Shown piece by piece: positions 29,181-39,002 of a stretch of DNA of 64,000 bases (positions are counted from its first letter, which is position 1; each line of letters starts with the position of its first letter). Origin of the DNA: Vibrionales bacterium SWAT-3 (GTDB lineage Bacteria; Pseudomonadota; Gammaproteobacteria; Enterobacterales; Vibrionaceae). Position numbers and translations under genes: made by a program. Where the stretch lies: NCBI GenBank assembly GCA_000169995.1, contig AAZW01000021.1, positions 1 to 64,000 on the forward strand, given 5' to 3'. Under the pieces are notes generated by a model. That model was not told where the DNA came from and made no database searches. It saw only the letters and a list, made by a program, of their open reading frames with translations.

Positions 29181-30512
29181 ATGAAATTAAAACGCTTCAG
29201 TTTAAGCTTGATAACAGTCTCTATGTTATCTGGCTATGCTAATGCATCTCCTATCCCTGGGATTGATGATGCCTACTTCAAAGGGGCTGATGAGTATGTT
29301 GCGTACGATGATCCGGCAACAGCCTGTGATATCTTTAATGCCAAAGTAGAATACATTAATAATCATCTAGAGCAGCAGGGGTTACCTGGAAAAATTGCGA
29401 ATCTTTGCCAGCATGCAAGAATAGAAGATGGTCAAATTGAAGAACAGTTCATTATTACCTCTCAGAATGGTGCTTATAGCTATGGTAAGGAGAAGTACAA
29501 AATTCATGAACAGGTTGATGTCGCACGTACCATCGATTTGTTGATGTTTTCTCAGTCAAATAAGACTAACTATATTATGGCGGTTGACGGCAGTATGAAT
29601 GTAACGCGTCAAACCCTTGCCGACGGAGGCTATTTTTTCGAGTGGGAAGATGAGAAAGTTGCTCCGCACTTTTATTACCGAGAAGGATACTTAGGTCAGA
29701 TCTTCCATGGAAACTCTCAATTTAATTTCATGTCAGGTGAAGATGCTTACAATCAGATGCACCGCAGAGCGGTTAATGAAGCCCCTAATGATCTAGAAGA
29801 GCAAACAAGGCTGACTTGGAAGTATTTAAGTGAGAGGTGTGAAAACGACGAACTCAACGCTCACTGTCTCCCTCAAAGCCGACATGGAAATCTGTTTGTG
29901 AACCAGCAAAGCTTTCCAAGTTCGAGTAATGTGAACAAAGAGATTTCGTTAGCTGAGAGTACGTCTTATAGCTTTGATATTACTGGCTCTTTTGAAGCGA
30001 GCAAATCAGATGGTCCGTCTGCTGGTCTCGGAGTGGGTTTTGGTTTTAGCCAAACCAAAGAATCGAGTCAGACACACAGTATGTTGAATTACACCTCGGT
30101 TGATGAAGGCAATGATATCGGCCACTCGGTTGTCCAGACTATTAATACAAAAGCTGTGGGCGAGGCTGGGTATTACAGAGATGCTCCATCTGAAGAATTT
30201 TGGCATGTAAAGAACGCTGCTGAAATTTGGGGCGAAGATCTGTACCGAGTTTACGATCTAAAGAGCTATGAGACGTGGCAAGAAAACTACACTGCGGACT
30301 GGAATACTTGTCGTGATCAAAAACTGGTATTCGGTAATGCGGTGACGGTTTCGCGCGCCTATCTCAATATGTATGGCAGTAGTTGGTCAATTAATGAGAA
30401 TGAGTCAACTTTATACCAAAGAGATTCTAACTACGGCATTACTATCGATACCGATTGCACTATTGACGATAAAGGTCAAACGTTCCGCATCATGAAAGAA
30501 ACAATTCTTTAG
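29181..30512 (+). CDS. Secreted beta-rich protein, possible pore-forming toxin
   Basis: A 443-residue exported protein; ATG 29181 is preferred because GGA lies 8 bp upstream. The signal peptide is residues 1-21 (cut after GYANA). I recognise no family with certainty. Residues 255-310 alternate polar and small or hydrophobic residues and include a glycine-rich stretch (GLGVGFGFSQTKESS) between Ser/Thr-rich strands, a pattern seen in membrane-inserting hairpins of beta-barrel pore formers. Cysteines are few and could pair outside the cell. With a sphingomyelinase-like gene upstream and a small exported partner 19 bp downstream, a role in attacking host membranes is plausible, but this is inference. 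Confidence 0.5.
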   Translation: MKLKRFSLSLITVSMLSGYANASPIPGIDDAYFKGADEYVAYDDPATACDIFNAKVEYINNHLEQQGLPGKIANLCQHARIEDGQIEEQFIITSQNGAYSYGKEKYKIHEQVDVARTIDLLMFSQSNKTNYIMAVDGSMNVTRQTLADGGYFFEWEDEKVAPHFYYREGYLGQIFHGNSQFNFMSGEDAYNQMHRRAVNEAPNDLEEQTRLTWKYLSERCENDELNAHCLPQSRHGNLFVNQQSFPSSSNVNKEISLAESTSYSFDITGSFEASKSDGPSAGLGVGFGFSQTKESSQTHSMLNYTSVDEGNDIGHSVVQTINTKAVGEAGYYRDAPSEEFWHVKNAAEIWGEDLYRVYDLKSYETWQENYTADWNTCRDQKLVFGNAVTVSRAYLNMYGSSWSINENESTLYQRDSNYGITIDTDCTIDDKGQTFRIMKETIL

Positions 30513-30531
30513 TTATTAGAGGGTAAAGAGA

Positions 30532-30972
30532 ATGAATTTTGTTAAAAGTACTATTTTTGCTAGTACACTGCTATTGTCTTTGGTTTCTAACGCTGCGAGC
30601 CTATCTACCATTGGAACGAAAGATAATGGTGTATTCAATGAGATGCAGCAAATCCAACTGAAGTCTGCTGGAGAGCGAAGCTCTGCGAAGTCTGCGGATA
30701 TCTTTTTTATTAATAGTAATGATGTTCAAGTTGAAGATTTGACGAAAGAGCTACTGAAAGACTTTAACTCTATCGTGATCGTTGGCGACTCATTCAAAAA
30801 TAAAGAATTGATGATTAAGTTGGTTGGATTTGGTATCGAGAGAGAAGTGGTAGCCATCACTAATATCCACGATTCATCGAAGCGTCAGATCAATACCTAC
30901 AGCAAAGGCGATAAAGCTGGCGATGATAAGGTAGCAGCTGTGCTAATGGATACGATTGCTCGTCAACTGTAA
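30532..30972 (+). CDS. Small exported protein of unknown function
   Basis: A 146-residue protein with a signal peptide (residues 1-21, cut after SNAAS) and a ribosome binding site (GAGGGTAAAGAGA). It lies 19 bp after the previous gene, so they form an operon. The mature part has an alpha/beta look (DIFFINSNDVQV, FNSIVIVGDSF, REVVAITNI) with many Lys and Asp. No family is recognised. It might be a partner, chaperone or self-protection factor for the preceding secreted protein. Confidence 0.65.
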   Translation: MNFVKSTIFASTLLLSLVSNAASLSTIGTKDNGVFNEMQQIQLKSAGERSSAKSADIFFINSNDVQVEDLTKELLKDFNSIVIVGDSFKNKELMIKLVGFGIEREVVAITNIHDSSKRQINTYSKGDKAGDDKVAAVLMDTIARQL

Positions 30973-31040
30973 TACAACACAAATAGACTCTGCAGTGTAC
31001 CGATTATTTTTCGGTTAACCTGTAGTCTCAAAATTAAGTA

Positions 31041-31065
31041 AGCCACGAACTCGTTCGTGGCTTTT
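31041..31065 (+). terminator. Terminator of the secreted-protein operon
   Basis: AGCCACGAA / TTCGTGGCT stem with a CTCG loop, followed by TTTTT. Confidence 0.8.
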
Positions 31066-31104
31066 TGATCCGTACAGCACATAGCGCAGTCCTATTTTTT
31101 AACT

Positions 31105-31506
31105 GAGACATTAGTTTGGTACAAACCAGCCGCTTTAAAACGCAAAAAGCCGCATCAAGTGATGCGGCTTCTTTAAATTTGGCTCCCCTTGTCGGGGCTT
31201 GTACGCGGGCGGCTAGTACGGTCCGACGTTTCGGCTGAGACATTAACTTGGAACAAGTTAGTCGCAGTTTAAACGAAAAAAGCTCAATCTTTCGATTGAG
31301 CTTTTTTCTAGAATTTGGCTCCCCCTGCGGGACTAGAACGCGGGCGGCAAGCTCTGAGACATTGGTTTGGTACAAACCAGTCGCTTTAAAACACAAAAAG
31401 CCGCATCAAGTGATGCGGCTTCTTTAAATTTGGCTCCCCCTGCGGGACTCGAACCTGCGACATACGGATTAACAGTCCGCCGTTCTACCAACTGAACTAA
31501 GGGGGA
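31105..31506 (-). repeat. Tandem tRNA-Asn 3'-end/terminator array
   Basis: Three units, each starting GAGACATT on the plus strand (31105, 31237, 31356). On the minus strand each unit is a tRNA-Asn 3' end with CCA, a short spacer, a strong terminator hairpin and a GGTTTGTACCAAAC-type spacer. The first and third share about 90 bp nearly exactly. Only the third keeps a whole tRNA. The others keep about 34 bp of T-arm and acceptor (31180-31213 and 31316-31349). Terminators lie at 31144-31171, 31275-31307 and 31395-31426. Confidence 0.85.
31431..31506 (-). tRNA. tRNA-Asn (GTT)
   Basis: A 76-nt gene with encoded CCA. The acceptor arms TCCCCCT and AGGGGGA pair, the T arm carries GTTCGAGTC, and the anticodon loop CTGTTAA gives GTT for asparagine. 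A terminator hairpin follows at 31395-31426 on the minus strand. Confidence 0.97.
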
Positions 31507-32015
31507 ATTGCTTGTTAGCGACGCGAATTTTAATAAGACTCCTTTTTTCTGTCAATAAAAAATCACAGAAAAAAATCAGATAAAAAACTTTACTTTCTTG
31601 AACACCTTATTGGATTTGGCTTTGCTTTAGTTATCCACCAAAATTGTGGATAAGTATGTGTGTGAAACTTTAACAATAATAGCTGGGATAAATCTGAAAA
31701 TGTAAAAATCTGATCTAACTTGATGTATTTAAAGGATAGTTTGCAATTTATTACGATTGTATAACTTTTCTTGATTACAAAGGGAACAGTAAAACAAGCG
31801 TTATATTTAGATTATTTGGGGAAAAGTAGTGGATTAAAATTCGAGTAATTTAGCTGAGGAAACTTTGCAAGGGCACGGATAATACCAAGTTCTAAAATTA
31901 AAAGCTATAACTGATCTCTAATCTTAAGATGCATTTCTCCAGATAATAGTTGCATCGACACTCCTCATAGAGTGACAATGACCTGATTAAAAAAACAGTA
32001 TGGAAATGGCGACCT
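31507..32015. other. Intergenic region upstream of uvrB
   Basis: No gene seen. The left part carries the tRNA-Asn promoter and the right end the uvrB promoter with a LexA-like site at 31983-31998. Confidence 0.5.
31983..31998 (+). promoter_or_regulatory. Probable LexA (SOS) box of uvrB
   Basis: CTGATTAAAAAAACAG fits CTGT-N8-ACAG with one mismatch, 17 bp upstream of the uvrB start. uvrB is SOS-controlled in relatives. Confidence 0.5.
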
Positions 32016-34046
32016 ATGAGTAAACTTTTTGATTTGGTATCGGACTACAGTCCGTCCGGTGACCAGCCGACTGCGATTACCCAATTACTAGATGGACTGG
32101 ATTCCGGTCTCGCACATCAAACTCTATTAGGGGTAACGGGGTCAGGTAAAACCTTTACCCTTGCCAACGTCATTTCCGAATCTCAAAGACCCGCGATATT
32201 GTTAGCGCCCAACAAGACGTTAGCCGCGCAGTTGTATGGCGAGATGAAATCCTTTTTTCCTAATAATGCCGTTGAGTATTTCGTTTCTTACTACGATTAC
32301 TACCAACCAGAAGCTTACGTTCCGACAACAGACACATTCATCGAGAAAGATGCGTCTGTGAACGCCCATATCGAACAAATGAGGCTGTCGGCAACCAAGG
32401 CCTTGCTAGAACGAAAAGACGCCATCATCGTCGCGTCTGTATCGGCTATCTATGGTCTTGGTGATCCTAAGTCTTATTTGAAGATGATGCTTCACTTGAG
32501 TCGCGGTGAGGTCATGGATCAACGTGATATCTTGCGCCGCTTGGCTGAGCTGCAATATTCAAGAAACGACGTGGCGTTCGAGCGTGGTCAGTTCCGCGTT
32601 CGTGGTGAAGTGATTGATATCTTCCCTGCTGAATCAGACCAGGATGCAGTGCGCATCGAAATGTTCGATGACGAAGTGGATTGCATCAGTATCTTTGACC
32701 CACTGACTGGTGCGGTTAAGCAAAGAGACTTACCGCGCTTTACCGTTTATCCGAAAACTCACTATGTAACGCCAAGGGAGAAAATCCTTGAGGCGATTGA
32801 GAATATTAAAGACGAACTTCGAGACCGAGCTCAATACCTAAAAGACAACAACAAGCTTTTAGAAGAGCAGCGTATTTCTCAGAGAACTCAGTTTGATATC
32901 GAGATGATGACAGAACTTGGTTTCTGTTCTGGTATCGAAAACTATTCACGATACCTAAGTGGCCGTGCGGAAGGGGAAGCGCCTCCGACGTTATTTGATT
33001 ACTTGCCTGATGATGGTCTGTTGATTATCGATGAGTCACACGTGACCGTGCCGCAAATTGGCGCCATGTACAAAGGAGACCGTTCGCGTAAGGAAACTCT
33101 GGTTGAGTTTGGTTTCCGTCTACCTTCTGCATTGGATAACCGTCCAATGAAGTTCGATGAGTTTGAATCTATCGCGCCGCAAACGATTTTTGTCTCTGCC
33201 ACTCCGGGTAATTACGAGATTGAAAAATCAGATGGCGAGATTGCTGATCAAGTCGTTCGTCCTACTGGCCTGTTAGATCCAATTATTGAAGTAAGACCGG
33301 TCGCGACTCAGGTTGATGACTTGTTGTCTGAAATCAGAATCCGTTCAGCGAAAGAAGAGCGTGTTTTGGTGACCACGTTGACTAAGCGAATGGCGGAAGA
33401 CTTAACTGAATACCTAAGCGAACATGGCGTTAAAGTGCGTTACTTACACTCGGATATTGATACGGTTGAGCGTGTAGAGATCATCCGAGATCTACGCTTA
33501 GGCGAGTTCGACGTGTTGGTGGGCATTAACTTACTTCGTGAAGGTTTGGATATGCCTGAAGTATCGCTGGTGGCGATTCTTGATGCAGATAAAGAGGGCT
33601 TCCTACGTTCTGAACGCTCTCTAATTCAAACCATTGGTCGTGCGGCGCGTAACCTTGAAGGTAAAGCGATCTTATACGGTGACTCGATTACGAAGTCGAT
33701 GAAAAAGGCGATAGATGAAACGGGCCGTCGTAGAGAAAAGCAGCAGGCCTACAACGAAGAGCAAGGTATTACGCCACAAGCTCTTAAGCGTAATATCAAA
33801 GATATCATGGAGTTGGGTGATATTACTAAGTCGAAGCAGAAACGACAATCTAAGCAGGTACCATTGTCTAAGGTTGCAGAGCCATCAGAAAGTTACGCAG
33901 TACTAACACCACAACAGCTCGATAAAGAGATCAGTAAGTTGGAAGCGGCGATGTATCAACATGCTCAAAACTTGGAGTTTGAATTGGCAGCGCAGAAACG
34001 CGATGAAATTGAACAGCTGAGAAAGCAGTTTATAACCAATAGCTAA
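32016..34046 (+). CDS. uvrB: Excinuclease ABC subunit B
   Basis: A 676-residue DNA-damage recognition helicase of nucleotide excision repair, acting with UvrA and UvrC. It has Walker A GVTGSGKT (about residues 39-46), the beta-hairpin [12 protein letters not shown], the DEAD-like DESH box, helicase motif VI (QTIGRAARN) and the C-terminal UVR domain ([19 protein letters not shown]) that binds UvrC. Length is usual. A LexA-like site precedes it. Confidence 0.98.
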   Translation: MSKLFDLVSDYSPSGDQPTAITQLLDGLDSGLAHQTLLGVTGSGKTFTLANVISESQRPAILLAPNKTLAAQLYGEMKSFFPNNAVEYFVSYYDYYQPEAYVPTTDTFIEKDASVNAHIEQMRLSATKALLERKDAIIVASVSAIYGLGDPKSYLKMMLHLSRGEVMDQRDILRRLAELQYSRNDVAFERGQFRVRGEVIDIFPAESDQDAVRIEMFDDEVDCISIFDPLTGAVKQRDLPRFTVYPKTHYVTPREKILEAIENIKDELRDRAQYLKDNNKLLEEQRISQRTQFDIEMMTELGFCSGIENYSRYLSGRAEGEAPPTLFDYLPDDGLLIIDESHVTVPQIGAMYKGDRSRKETLVEFGFRLPSALDNRPMKFDEFESIAPQTIFVSATPGNYEIEKSDGEIADQVVRPTGLLDPIIEVRPVATQVDDLLSEIRIRSAKEERVLVTTLTKRMAEDLTEYLSEHGVKVRYLHSDIDTVERVEIIRDLRLGEFDVLVGINLLREGLDMPEVSLVAILDADKEGFLRSERSLIQTIGRAARNLEGKAILYGDSITKSMKKAIDETGRRREKQQAYNEEQGITPQALKRNIKDIMELGDITKSKQKRQSKQVPLSKVAEPSESYAVLTPQQLDKEISKLEAAMYQHAQNLEFELAAQKRDEIEQLRKQFITNS

Positions 34047-34092
34047 ATGTTACTTATTATTGGCTCAACCTCCCTCTTGCTCGTGTTCTAGA

Positions 34093-34186
34093 CAAAAAAT
34101 AGCCAGTAGGAAATGTTCTACTGGCTTACGTTTGTGAACACTAAGTCCACTAACAACGTCAGTTGGCTAGGTGACCCGAAGGTCAT
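34093..34186 (-). ncRNA. qrr1: Quorum-regulatory small RNA Qrr1
   Basis: About 94 nt, divergent from luxO. The first stem-loop is GACCTTCGGGTC. The invariant target-pairing stretch of Qrr RNAs (CCTAGCCAACTGACG TTGTTAGTG, split here for length) follows, and the 3' end is an intrinsic terminator (AGCCAGTAG / CTACTGGCT then six T). Together with Hfq it represses the master regulator mRNA (luxR/hapR type) and activates low-density genes. Location beside luxO is standard for qrr1 in Vibrio. Confidence 0.93.
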
Positions 34187-34194
34187 CTACACAA

Positions 34195-34211
34195 TTGCAT
34201 CGTTCGTGCCA
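34195..34211 (-). promoter_or_regulatory. Sigma-54 promoter of qrr1
   Basis: On the minus strand TGGCAC-N5-ATGCAA, one base from the -24/-12 consensus, with the GC element 11-12 bases before the inferred Qrr1 start. This matches dependence on LuxO, a sigma-54 activator. Confidence 0.85.
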
Positions 34212-34274
34212 TATAGATAAAACATTGATTATTTGAAGTAAGTAAAAAAATACAATACAAATATTGTGGCTAAT

Positions 34275-34287
34275 TTGCATAATGCAA
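34275..34287. promoter_or_regulatory. LuxO binding site
   Basis: TTGCATAATGCAA, a perfect palindrome of the TTGCA-N3-TGCAA form known for LuxO, 65 bp upstream of the qrr1 -24 element and 49 bp before luxO. It could serve both qrr1 activation and luxO autorepression. Confidence 0.8.
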
Positions 34288-34335
34288 AGCGGAATGCGAC
34301 TATAATAAGAAATGCAAATTATAAATGGCTAGGAT

Positions 34336-35724
34336 ATGCAATCAAAAACGTTAGATAACAAATCAAAGTATTTGTTGATGGTGGAGGATACGGCTTCAGT
34401 CGCAGCGTTATATCGCTCGTATCTTACACCGCTCGAAATTGATATCAACATTGTCGGCACTGGCCGCGATGCAATTGAGAGTTTGAATCATCGAATCCCT
34501 GACCTCATTTTATTAGATCTACGTCTACCTGATATGACGGGTATGGACGTGCTCTTTGCTGTAAAACAAAAATACCCTGAAGTGCCCGTTATCTTCATGA
34601 CAGCGCACGGTTCTATCGATACCGCCGTAGAAGCGATGCGTCATGGTTCTCAGGACTTCCTTATCAAGCCGTGTGAAGTAGATCGACTTCGTATTACGGT
34701 GAACAATGCGATCCGCAAAGCGACCAAGCTTAAGAACAGCTCTGAACATCCGGGAAACCAGAATTATCAAGGCTTCATTGGCAGTAGCCAAACCATGCAG
34801 CAGGTTTACCGAACTATCGATTCCGCCGCATCGAGTAAAGCGAGCATTTTCATTACCGGTGAAAGTGGTACGGGTAAAGAGGTATGTGCAGAAGCGATTC
34901 ACGCGGCGAGTAAGCGTGGCGATAAGCCTTTTATCGCAATCAACTGTGCGGCAATTCCTAAAGACTTGATTGAAAGTGAGCTGTTTGGCCACGTTAAAGG
35001 TGCCTTTACGGGCGCGGCAACGGATCGTCAAGGTGCAGCTGAATTGGCTGATGGAGGCACATTGTTCCTCGATGAGCTGTGTGAAATGGATCTTGAACTG
35101 CAAACCAAGCTTCTGCGTTTTATCCAAACAGGTACTTTTCAAAAAGTGGGCTCTTCGAAGATGAAGAGTGTGGACGTTCGTTTTGTTTGTGCGACCAACC
35201 GTGACCCTTGGAAAGAAGTACAAGAGGGTCGCTTTAGAGAAGATTTATACTACCGTTTGTATGTGATTCCTTTGCACTTACCGCCATTGCGTGAGCGTGG
35301 TGAAGATGTCATCGAGATTGCATACTCATTATTGGGCTACATGTCGGTTGAAGAAGGCAAGGCGTTTGTGCGTTTTGCTCAAGAAGTGCTGGATCGCTTT
35401 AACCAATATGAGTGGCCGGGTAATGTTCGTCAGCTACAAAACGTATTGCGAAATGTGGTGGTATTGAATAATGGTAAAGAGATTACTCTGAACATGCTTC
35501 CGCCACCATTGAATCAACCAATTGAAAACAGTCTGCGCCTGAAAGAGAAGCAGAGTGAAGACATCACGGTAAAAGATATTTTCCCATTGTGGATCACTGA
35601 GAAAACGGCAATCGAACAGGCCATAAAAGCGTGTGATGGCAACATCCCTCGTGCGGCTGGTTTCTTGGATGTCAGTCCATCAACGATATACCGTAAATTG
35701 CAAACGTGGAATGCGAAGCAGTAA
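34336..35724 (+). CDS. luxO: Quorum-sensing response regulator LuxO
   Basis: A 462-residue NtrC-type activator. The receiver domain (about 12-130) has the phosphorylated Asp61 in [12 protein letters not shown]. The sigma-54 AAA+ domain (about 145-380) has Walker A GESGTGKE and the GAFTGA loop, and a Fis-type HTH closes the protein ([20 protein letters not shown]). At low cell density phosphorylated LuxO activates qrr genes; its target qrr1 is divergent. It forms an operon with luxU. Confidence 0.97.
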   Translation: MQSKTLDNKSKYLLMVEDTASVAALYRSYLTPLEIDINIVGTGRDAIESLNHRIPDLILLDLRLPDMTGMDVLFAVKQKYPEVPVIFMTAHGSIDTAVEAMRHGSQDFLIKPCEVDRLRITVNNAIRKATKLKNSSEHPGNQNYQGFIGSSQTMQQVYRTIDSAASSKASIFITGESGTGKEVCAEAIHAASKRGDKPFIAINCAAIPKDLIESELFGHVKGAFTGAATDRQGAAELADGGTLFLDELCEMDLELQTKLLRFIQTGTFQKVGSSKMKSVDVRFVCATNRDPWKEVQEGRFREDLYYRLYVIPLHLPPLRERGEDVIEIAYSLLGYMSVEEGKAFVRFAQEVLDRFNQYEWPGNVRQLQNVLRNVVVLNNGKEITLNMLPPPLNQPIENSLRLKEKQSEDITVKDIFPLWITEKTAIEQAIKACDGNIPRAAGFLDVSPSTIYRKLQTWNAKQ

Positions 35725-35747
35725 TCGCCAAACAATAAGAAAGAACG

Positions 35748-36092
35748 ATGATGAAAGTATTAAATCAGCAAAAAGTTGATGAGCTTGCCGGAGAGATTGG
35801 GCAAGAGAATGTCCCAGTGTTATTGGAAATCTTTTTAGGTGAATTGAAGGGATACTACGAGCACCTAGAGCTAAACAAAGATACCGATACGTCTAAGTAT
35901 TTGGCCGATATCAGCCATGCGTTGAAGAGCAGTGCTGCGAGTTTTGGTGCCGATTCTCTGTGTAATTTTGCTATTAGCTTAGACGCAAAAGTGAAGCAAG
36001 CATTGCCCGTGACAGATATTGATTTTCAAGATATGCAGGAACTTCTGCTATCGACTTATACTGAATATCAGCAGTTGATGACGGATCTCTAA
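35748..36092 (+). CDS. luxU: Phosphorelay protein LuxU
   Basis: A 114-residue HPt protein that passes phosphate from the hybrid sensor kinases (LuxPQ, LuxN/CqsS type) to LuxO. The phosphorylated histidine is His57 in [13 protein letters not shown]. It lies 23 bp after luxO. The start could be the second ATG at 35751. A terminator follows at 36135-36159. Confidence 0.95.
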   Translation: MMKVLNQQKVDELAGEIGQENVPVLLEIFLGELKGYYEHLELNKDTDTSKYLADISHALKSSAASFGADSLCNFAISLDAKVKQALPVTDIDFQDMQELLLSTYTEYQQLMTDL

Positions 36093-36134
36093 AACGATTA
36101 ATTGCCAAATATACAGGTAGAGATGTAGAGACTA

Positions 36135-36159
36135 AAAAAGGAGCGTGATGCTCCTTTTT
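36135..36159. terminator. Bidirectional terminator between luxU and yvcK
   Basis: AAAAAGGAGC / GCTCCTTTTT with a 5-base loop; works for both convergent genes. Confidence 0.85.
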
Positions 36160-36185
36160 CGTTTTCTGTCACTTGAACTTATAAA

Positions 36186-37073
36186 CTAAGCCAGCTGGGC
36201 TTCGATCGCTTGTTGGAGCTTCACGCGATCATGTCGCCAATCTCGGTTTGCAGATGCAAGATCCGTGGTCACACAATTCCATTGCCCTTCTAGTTCTGGG
36301 TGTGGTTCATTGCCTAGTACAACGTCTATCTTGCGTGCTTTACAGGTACGTTCACACCACTCAAGCTGTTCTTGAAGTGTCATCTTCCCTGCAGGACCAT
36401 GCTCTGGCGATAAGTTTTCGACGAAGATAAGCTTAGCATGGGTATTTTCGGAAATAGCTTTACCAATCTCTGGGAGCAGAAGTGGTGGCATCACACTGGT
36501 CAAAAAGCTCCCTGGCCCAAGCACGATGCAGTCCGCTTGCTCAACTGCACCAACGGCTTCTTTAGTTGCTGGCACTTCCGGCGACAAGTCCATCATGCGT
36601 AGCTTTTCTGTCATGTCATCCACATTGGTTTCACCTGTTACCCAGCGCCCATCCATAGATAGGGCGGTAAGGTCTGATGGGTGTTCGGTCATAGGGACGA
36701 TATTGACATCGACCTTGAGCATATTTCGGATCAGGTTAATCGCTTCTAATGGGCGAACCGAGAGGTTGTCTAGTGCGGTCAGCATCAGATTACCCAAGTT
36801 ATGACCGTCGAGTTCACCTTGACCGCGAAAACGGTATTCAAACATCATCGAGCTGATTGACGGCTCAGTGATTAATTGATTGATGCAGTTACGTGTATCA
36901 CCCCATGCGATACCACCTTGGCAATCTCGAATTCGTCCGGTTGAACCACCGTTATCTGTTGTAGCAACAATGCCCGTGGCGTTACTACCGAAGTCTTTTA
37001 ATGCCGCCAACATGCGACCTAAGCCATGGCCGCCACCGATTGCGACCACTTTCTTTGAAGTGTAAATATTCAT
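36186..37073 (-). CDS. YvcK/YbhK-family (UPF0052) protein
   Basis: A 295-residue member of the gluconeogenesis factor family related to CofD. The N-terminal VVAIGGGHGLGRML nucleotide-binding loop, TTDNGGSTGRIR and the GHNLGNLML segment are family signatures. In B. subtilis YvcK binds UDP-sugars and supports cell-wall growth on gluconeogenic carbon. It is divergent from moaA, as is common in gammaproteobacteria. Confidence 0.9.
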   Translation of the reverse strand: MNIYTSKKVVAIGGGHGLGRMLAALKDFGSNATGIVATTDNGGSTGRIRDCQGGIAWGDTRNCINQLITEPSISSMMFEYRFRGQGELDGHNLGNLMLTALDNLSVRPLEAINLIRNMLKVDVNIVPMTEHPSDLTALSMDGRWVTGETNVDDMTEKLRMMDLSPEVPATKEAVGAVEQADCIVLGPGSFLTSVMPPLLLPEIGKAISENTHAKLIFVENLSPEHGPAGKMTLQEQLEWCERTCKARKIDVVLGNEPHPELEGQWNCVTTDLASANRDWRHDRVKLQQAIEAQLA

Positions 37074-37254
37074 TTTTTATTCTTGTTAGATTATTACCAA
37101 CTATAATTTAGGTTAAATGCTTCTTGTCAGATACTCAACAAGAGTTATTTTGAGCGTTTGATACGTTTTTTTTGCCAATGTGACCCGTTTTTTGTCATCA
37201 AAGCTAGATTCACGTACAAATATTAAGTATTTTATTACCCAGCTACTGCGCGTG

Positions 37255-37405
37255 TGAATATAACGTGCGGTTGCCATAACTCCGAGCTCTCGCATGCTAA
37301 GTCGCACAGTGGTATTTGCTGTACCGATACGCATCAAGAGCCAGTGACATGTTGTCACAAGGGCTTAATTGGAAATGATTATGCCTCCCGTGTTTGGAAA
37401 GGTGT
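37255..37405 (+). ncRNA. Molybdenum cofactor (Moco) riboswitch
   Basis: The 5' leader of moaA contains the conserved 3' element GCCTCCCGTGTTTGGAAAGG at 37383-37402, which overlaps the ribosome binding site, and upstream hairpins (GTGACA / TGTCAC at 37346-37360, within an AGCC / GGCT outer stem). This arrangement matches the Moco RNA motif before moaA, which blocks translation when cofactor is present. The left boundary is approximate. Confidence 0.72.
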
Positions 37406-37408
37406 TCC

Positions 37409-38398
37409 GTGGCGCAACAATTCGAAGATAGATTCCATCGCAAGTTTTATTACTTGCGCTTGTCGGTTACAGACGTCTGTAACTTTAAATGTACTTACTG
37501 CTTGCCAGATGGTTACAAACCGTCAGGGCAAAAAAACTCGTCTTTTTTAAGTGTTCCCGAGATCAAACGTGTCGTTAAAGCGTTTGCAGATTGTGGCACC
37601 TCAAAGATCCGCATTACAGGCGGAGAGCCGAGCCTGCGTAAAGACTTCCCCGAAATTATTCAAACCGTTGCCAACACTCCTGGTATCAAAAAAGTTGCTA
37701 CGACAACGAATGGCTACCGCATGGAGAAACAAGTAGGGCAGTGGCGTGATGCTGGTTTAACTCACATTAACGTAAGCGTAGATAGCTTAGATCCGCGCAT
37801 GTTCCATCAGATCACTGGTGAGAATAAGTTTACTGAGGTAATGCGAGGCATTGATAAAGCGTTTGAGGTTGGCTTTGAACAAGTCAAAGTAAACGTAGTA
37901 TTGATGAAAGACCTCAATAGCCAAGAGTTACCTGCCTTCCTTAATTGGATTAAAGACAAACCGATTCAACTGCGTTTTATTGAGCTGATGAAAACCGGCG
38001 AGATGGACGAGTTGTTTGATAAACACCATGTGTCAGGTGTCGCGATTCGTAACCAGCTAATTGCGAATGGTTGGTTACTGAAAGTGAGAGCTGTTAATGA
38101 TGGCCCTGCGCAAGTGTTCGTTCACCCAGATTACAAGGGTGAAATTGGTTTGATCATGCCTTACGAGAAAGACTTTTGTGAGAGCTGTAACCGACTGCGC
38201 GTTTCTGCGACCGGTAAGCTTCACCTATGTCTGTTTGGCGATCACGGTGTTGAACTGAGAGATTTGATTCAAGAAGATCAACAAGAGCAAGAGCTCATTG
38301 ATCGTATTCAGGCTCAGCTACAAACCAAGTCCGTAAGCCACTTCTTACATGATGGCAACAGCGGCATGACTCCAAACTTGGCGTCAATCGGCGGTTAA
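37409..38398 (+). CDS. moaA: GTP 3',8-cyclase MoaA
   Basis: Radical SAM enzyme for the first step of molybdopterin synthesis, converting GTP to 3',8-cH2GTP. It has the N-terminal C-x3-C-x2-C cluster (CNFKCTYC), a GGEPSLRKD motif, the second cluster ([18 protein letters not shown]) and the required C-terminal Gly-Gly (SIGG). I use GTG 37409 (VAQQFEDRF), directly after the riboswitch GGAAAGG, giving 329 residues; the frame also opens at 37394. It heads moaABCDE. Confidence 0.95.
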   Translation: MAQQFEDRFHRKFYYLRLSVTDVCNFKCTYCLPDGYKPSGQKNSSFLSVPEIKRVVKAFADCGTSKIRITGGEPSLRKDFPEIIQTVANTPGIKKVATTTNGYRMEKQVGQWRDAGLTHINVSVDSLDPRMFHQITGENKFTEVMRGIDKAFEVGFEQVKVNVVLMKDLNSQELPAFLNWIKDKPIQLRFIELMKTGEMDELFDKHHVSGVAIRNQLIANGWLLKVRAVNDGPAQVFVHPDYKGEIGLIMPYEKDFCESCNRLRVSATGKLHLCLFGDHGVELRDLIQEDQQEQELIDRIQAQLQTKSVSHFLHDGNSGMTPNLASIGG

Positions 38399-38477
38399 CC
38401 CGCACACACTCAAACGTATTTTATCGCTCAGCTTATTTAAGCTGGGCGAATCAGTCTAATTTTATATAGGTGAACAA

Positions 38478-38990
38478 ATGGGTCACGCAGAAAGCAAATT
38501 TCAAGCAGCAAACATCGCAGTACTAACGGTTTCAGATACGCGTACAGAAGAAAACGATACGTCAGGTGGTTACTTAGCTGAGAATGCTAAAGAAGCAGGT
38601 CACAACGTAGTTGATAAGCAAATCGTTATCGATGACATGTACAAGATCCGTGCGATCGTATCTAAGTGGATCGCTGATGAAAGTGTACAAGCGATCATGA
38701 TCACTGGCGGTACGGGCTTCACATCTCGTGACAGCACGCCTGAAGCGCTTAAGCCACTATTCGACAAAGAAGTAGAAGGCTTTGGTGAGCTATTCCGTCA
38801 AGTATCTTACGAAGAGATCGGTACATCGACAATTCAATCTCGTGCAATTGCGGGCTTTGCGAACCACACAGTTATCTTTGCAATGCCAGGCTCTACAGGT
38901 GCTTGTCGTACTGGTTGGACTAAGATCATCAAGCAACAGATGGATGCTAGCCACCGCCCTTGTAACTTCATGCCACACCTTTCTGTATAA
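38478..38990 (+). CDS. moaB: Molybdopterin biosynthesis protein MoaB
   Basis: A 170-residue MogA/MoaB-family protein with the MoCF domain: NIAVLTVSDTRTEENDTSG at the start, MITGGTGFTSRDSTPEAL in the middle, and the AMPGSTGACRTGW loop near the C-terminus. It adenylylates molybdopterin in some organisms; in E. coli its role is partly redundant. A short hairpin lies in the 79-bp gap from moaA. Confidence 0.95.
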   Translation: MGHAESKFQAANIAVLTVSDTRTEENDTSGGYLAENAKEAGHNVVDKQIVIDDMYKIRAIVSKWIADESVQAIMITGGTGFTSRDSTPEALKPLFDKEVEGFGELFRQVSYEEIGTSTIQSRAIAGFANHTVIFAMPGSTGACRTGWTKIIKQQMDASHRPCNFMPHLSV

Positions 38991-39002
38991 GGCGGTTTGA
39001 GT

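Noticed and set aside
31034..31396. 120-residue frame on the minus strand
   Set aside because: It runs through tRNA remnants and terminators; the apparent repeats in the protein come from the RNA-locus repeats.
31105..31430. CRISPR-like array
   Set aside because: Three units with similar spacers look array-like at first, but each unit is a tRNA end plus terminator and the spacers are not unique.
34525..35223. 232-residue minus-strand frame opposite luxO
   Set aside because: Antisense to a well-conserved gene, with no ribosome binding site or family match.
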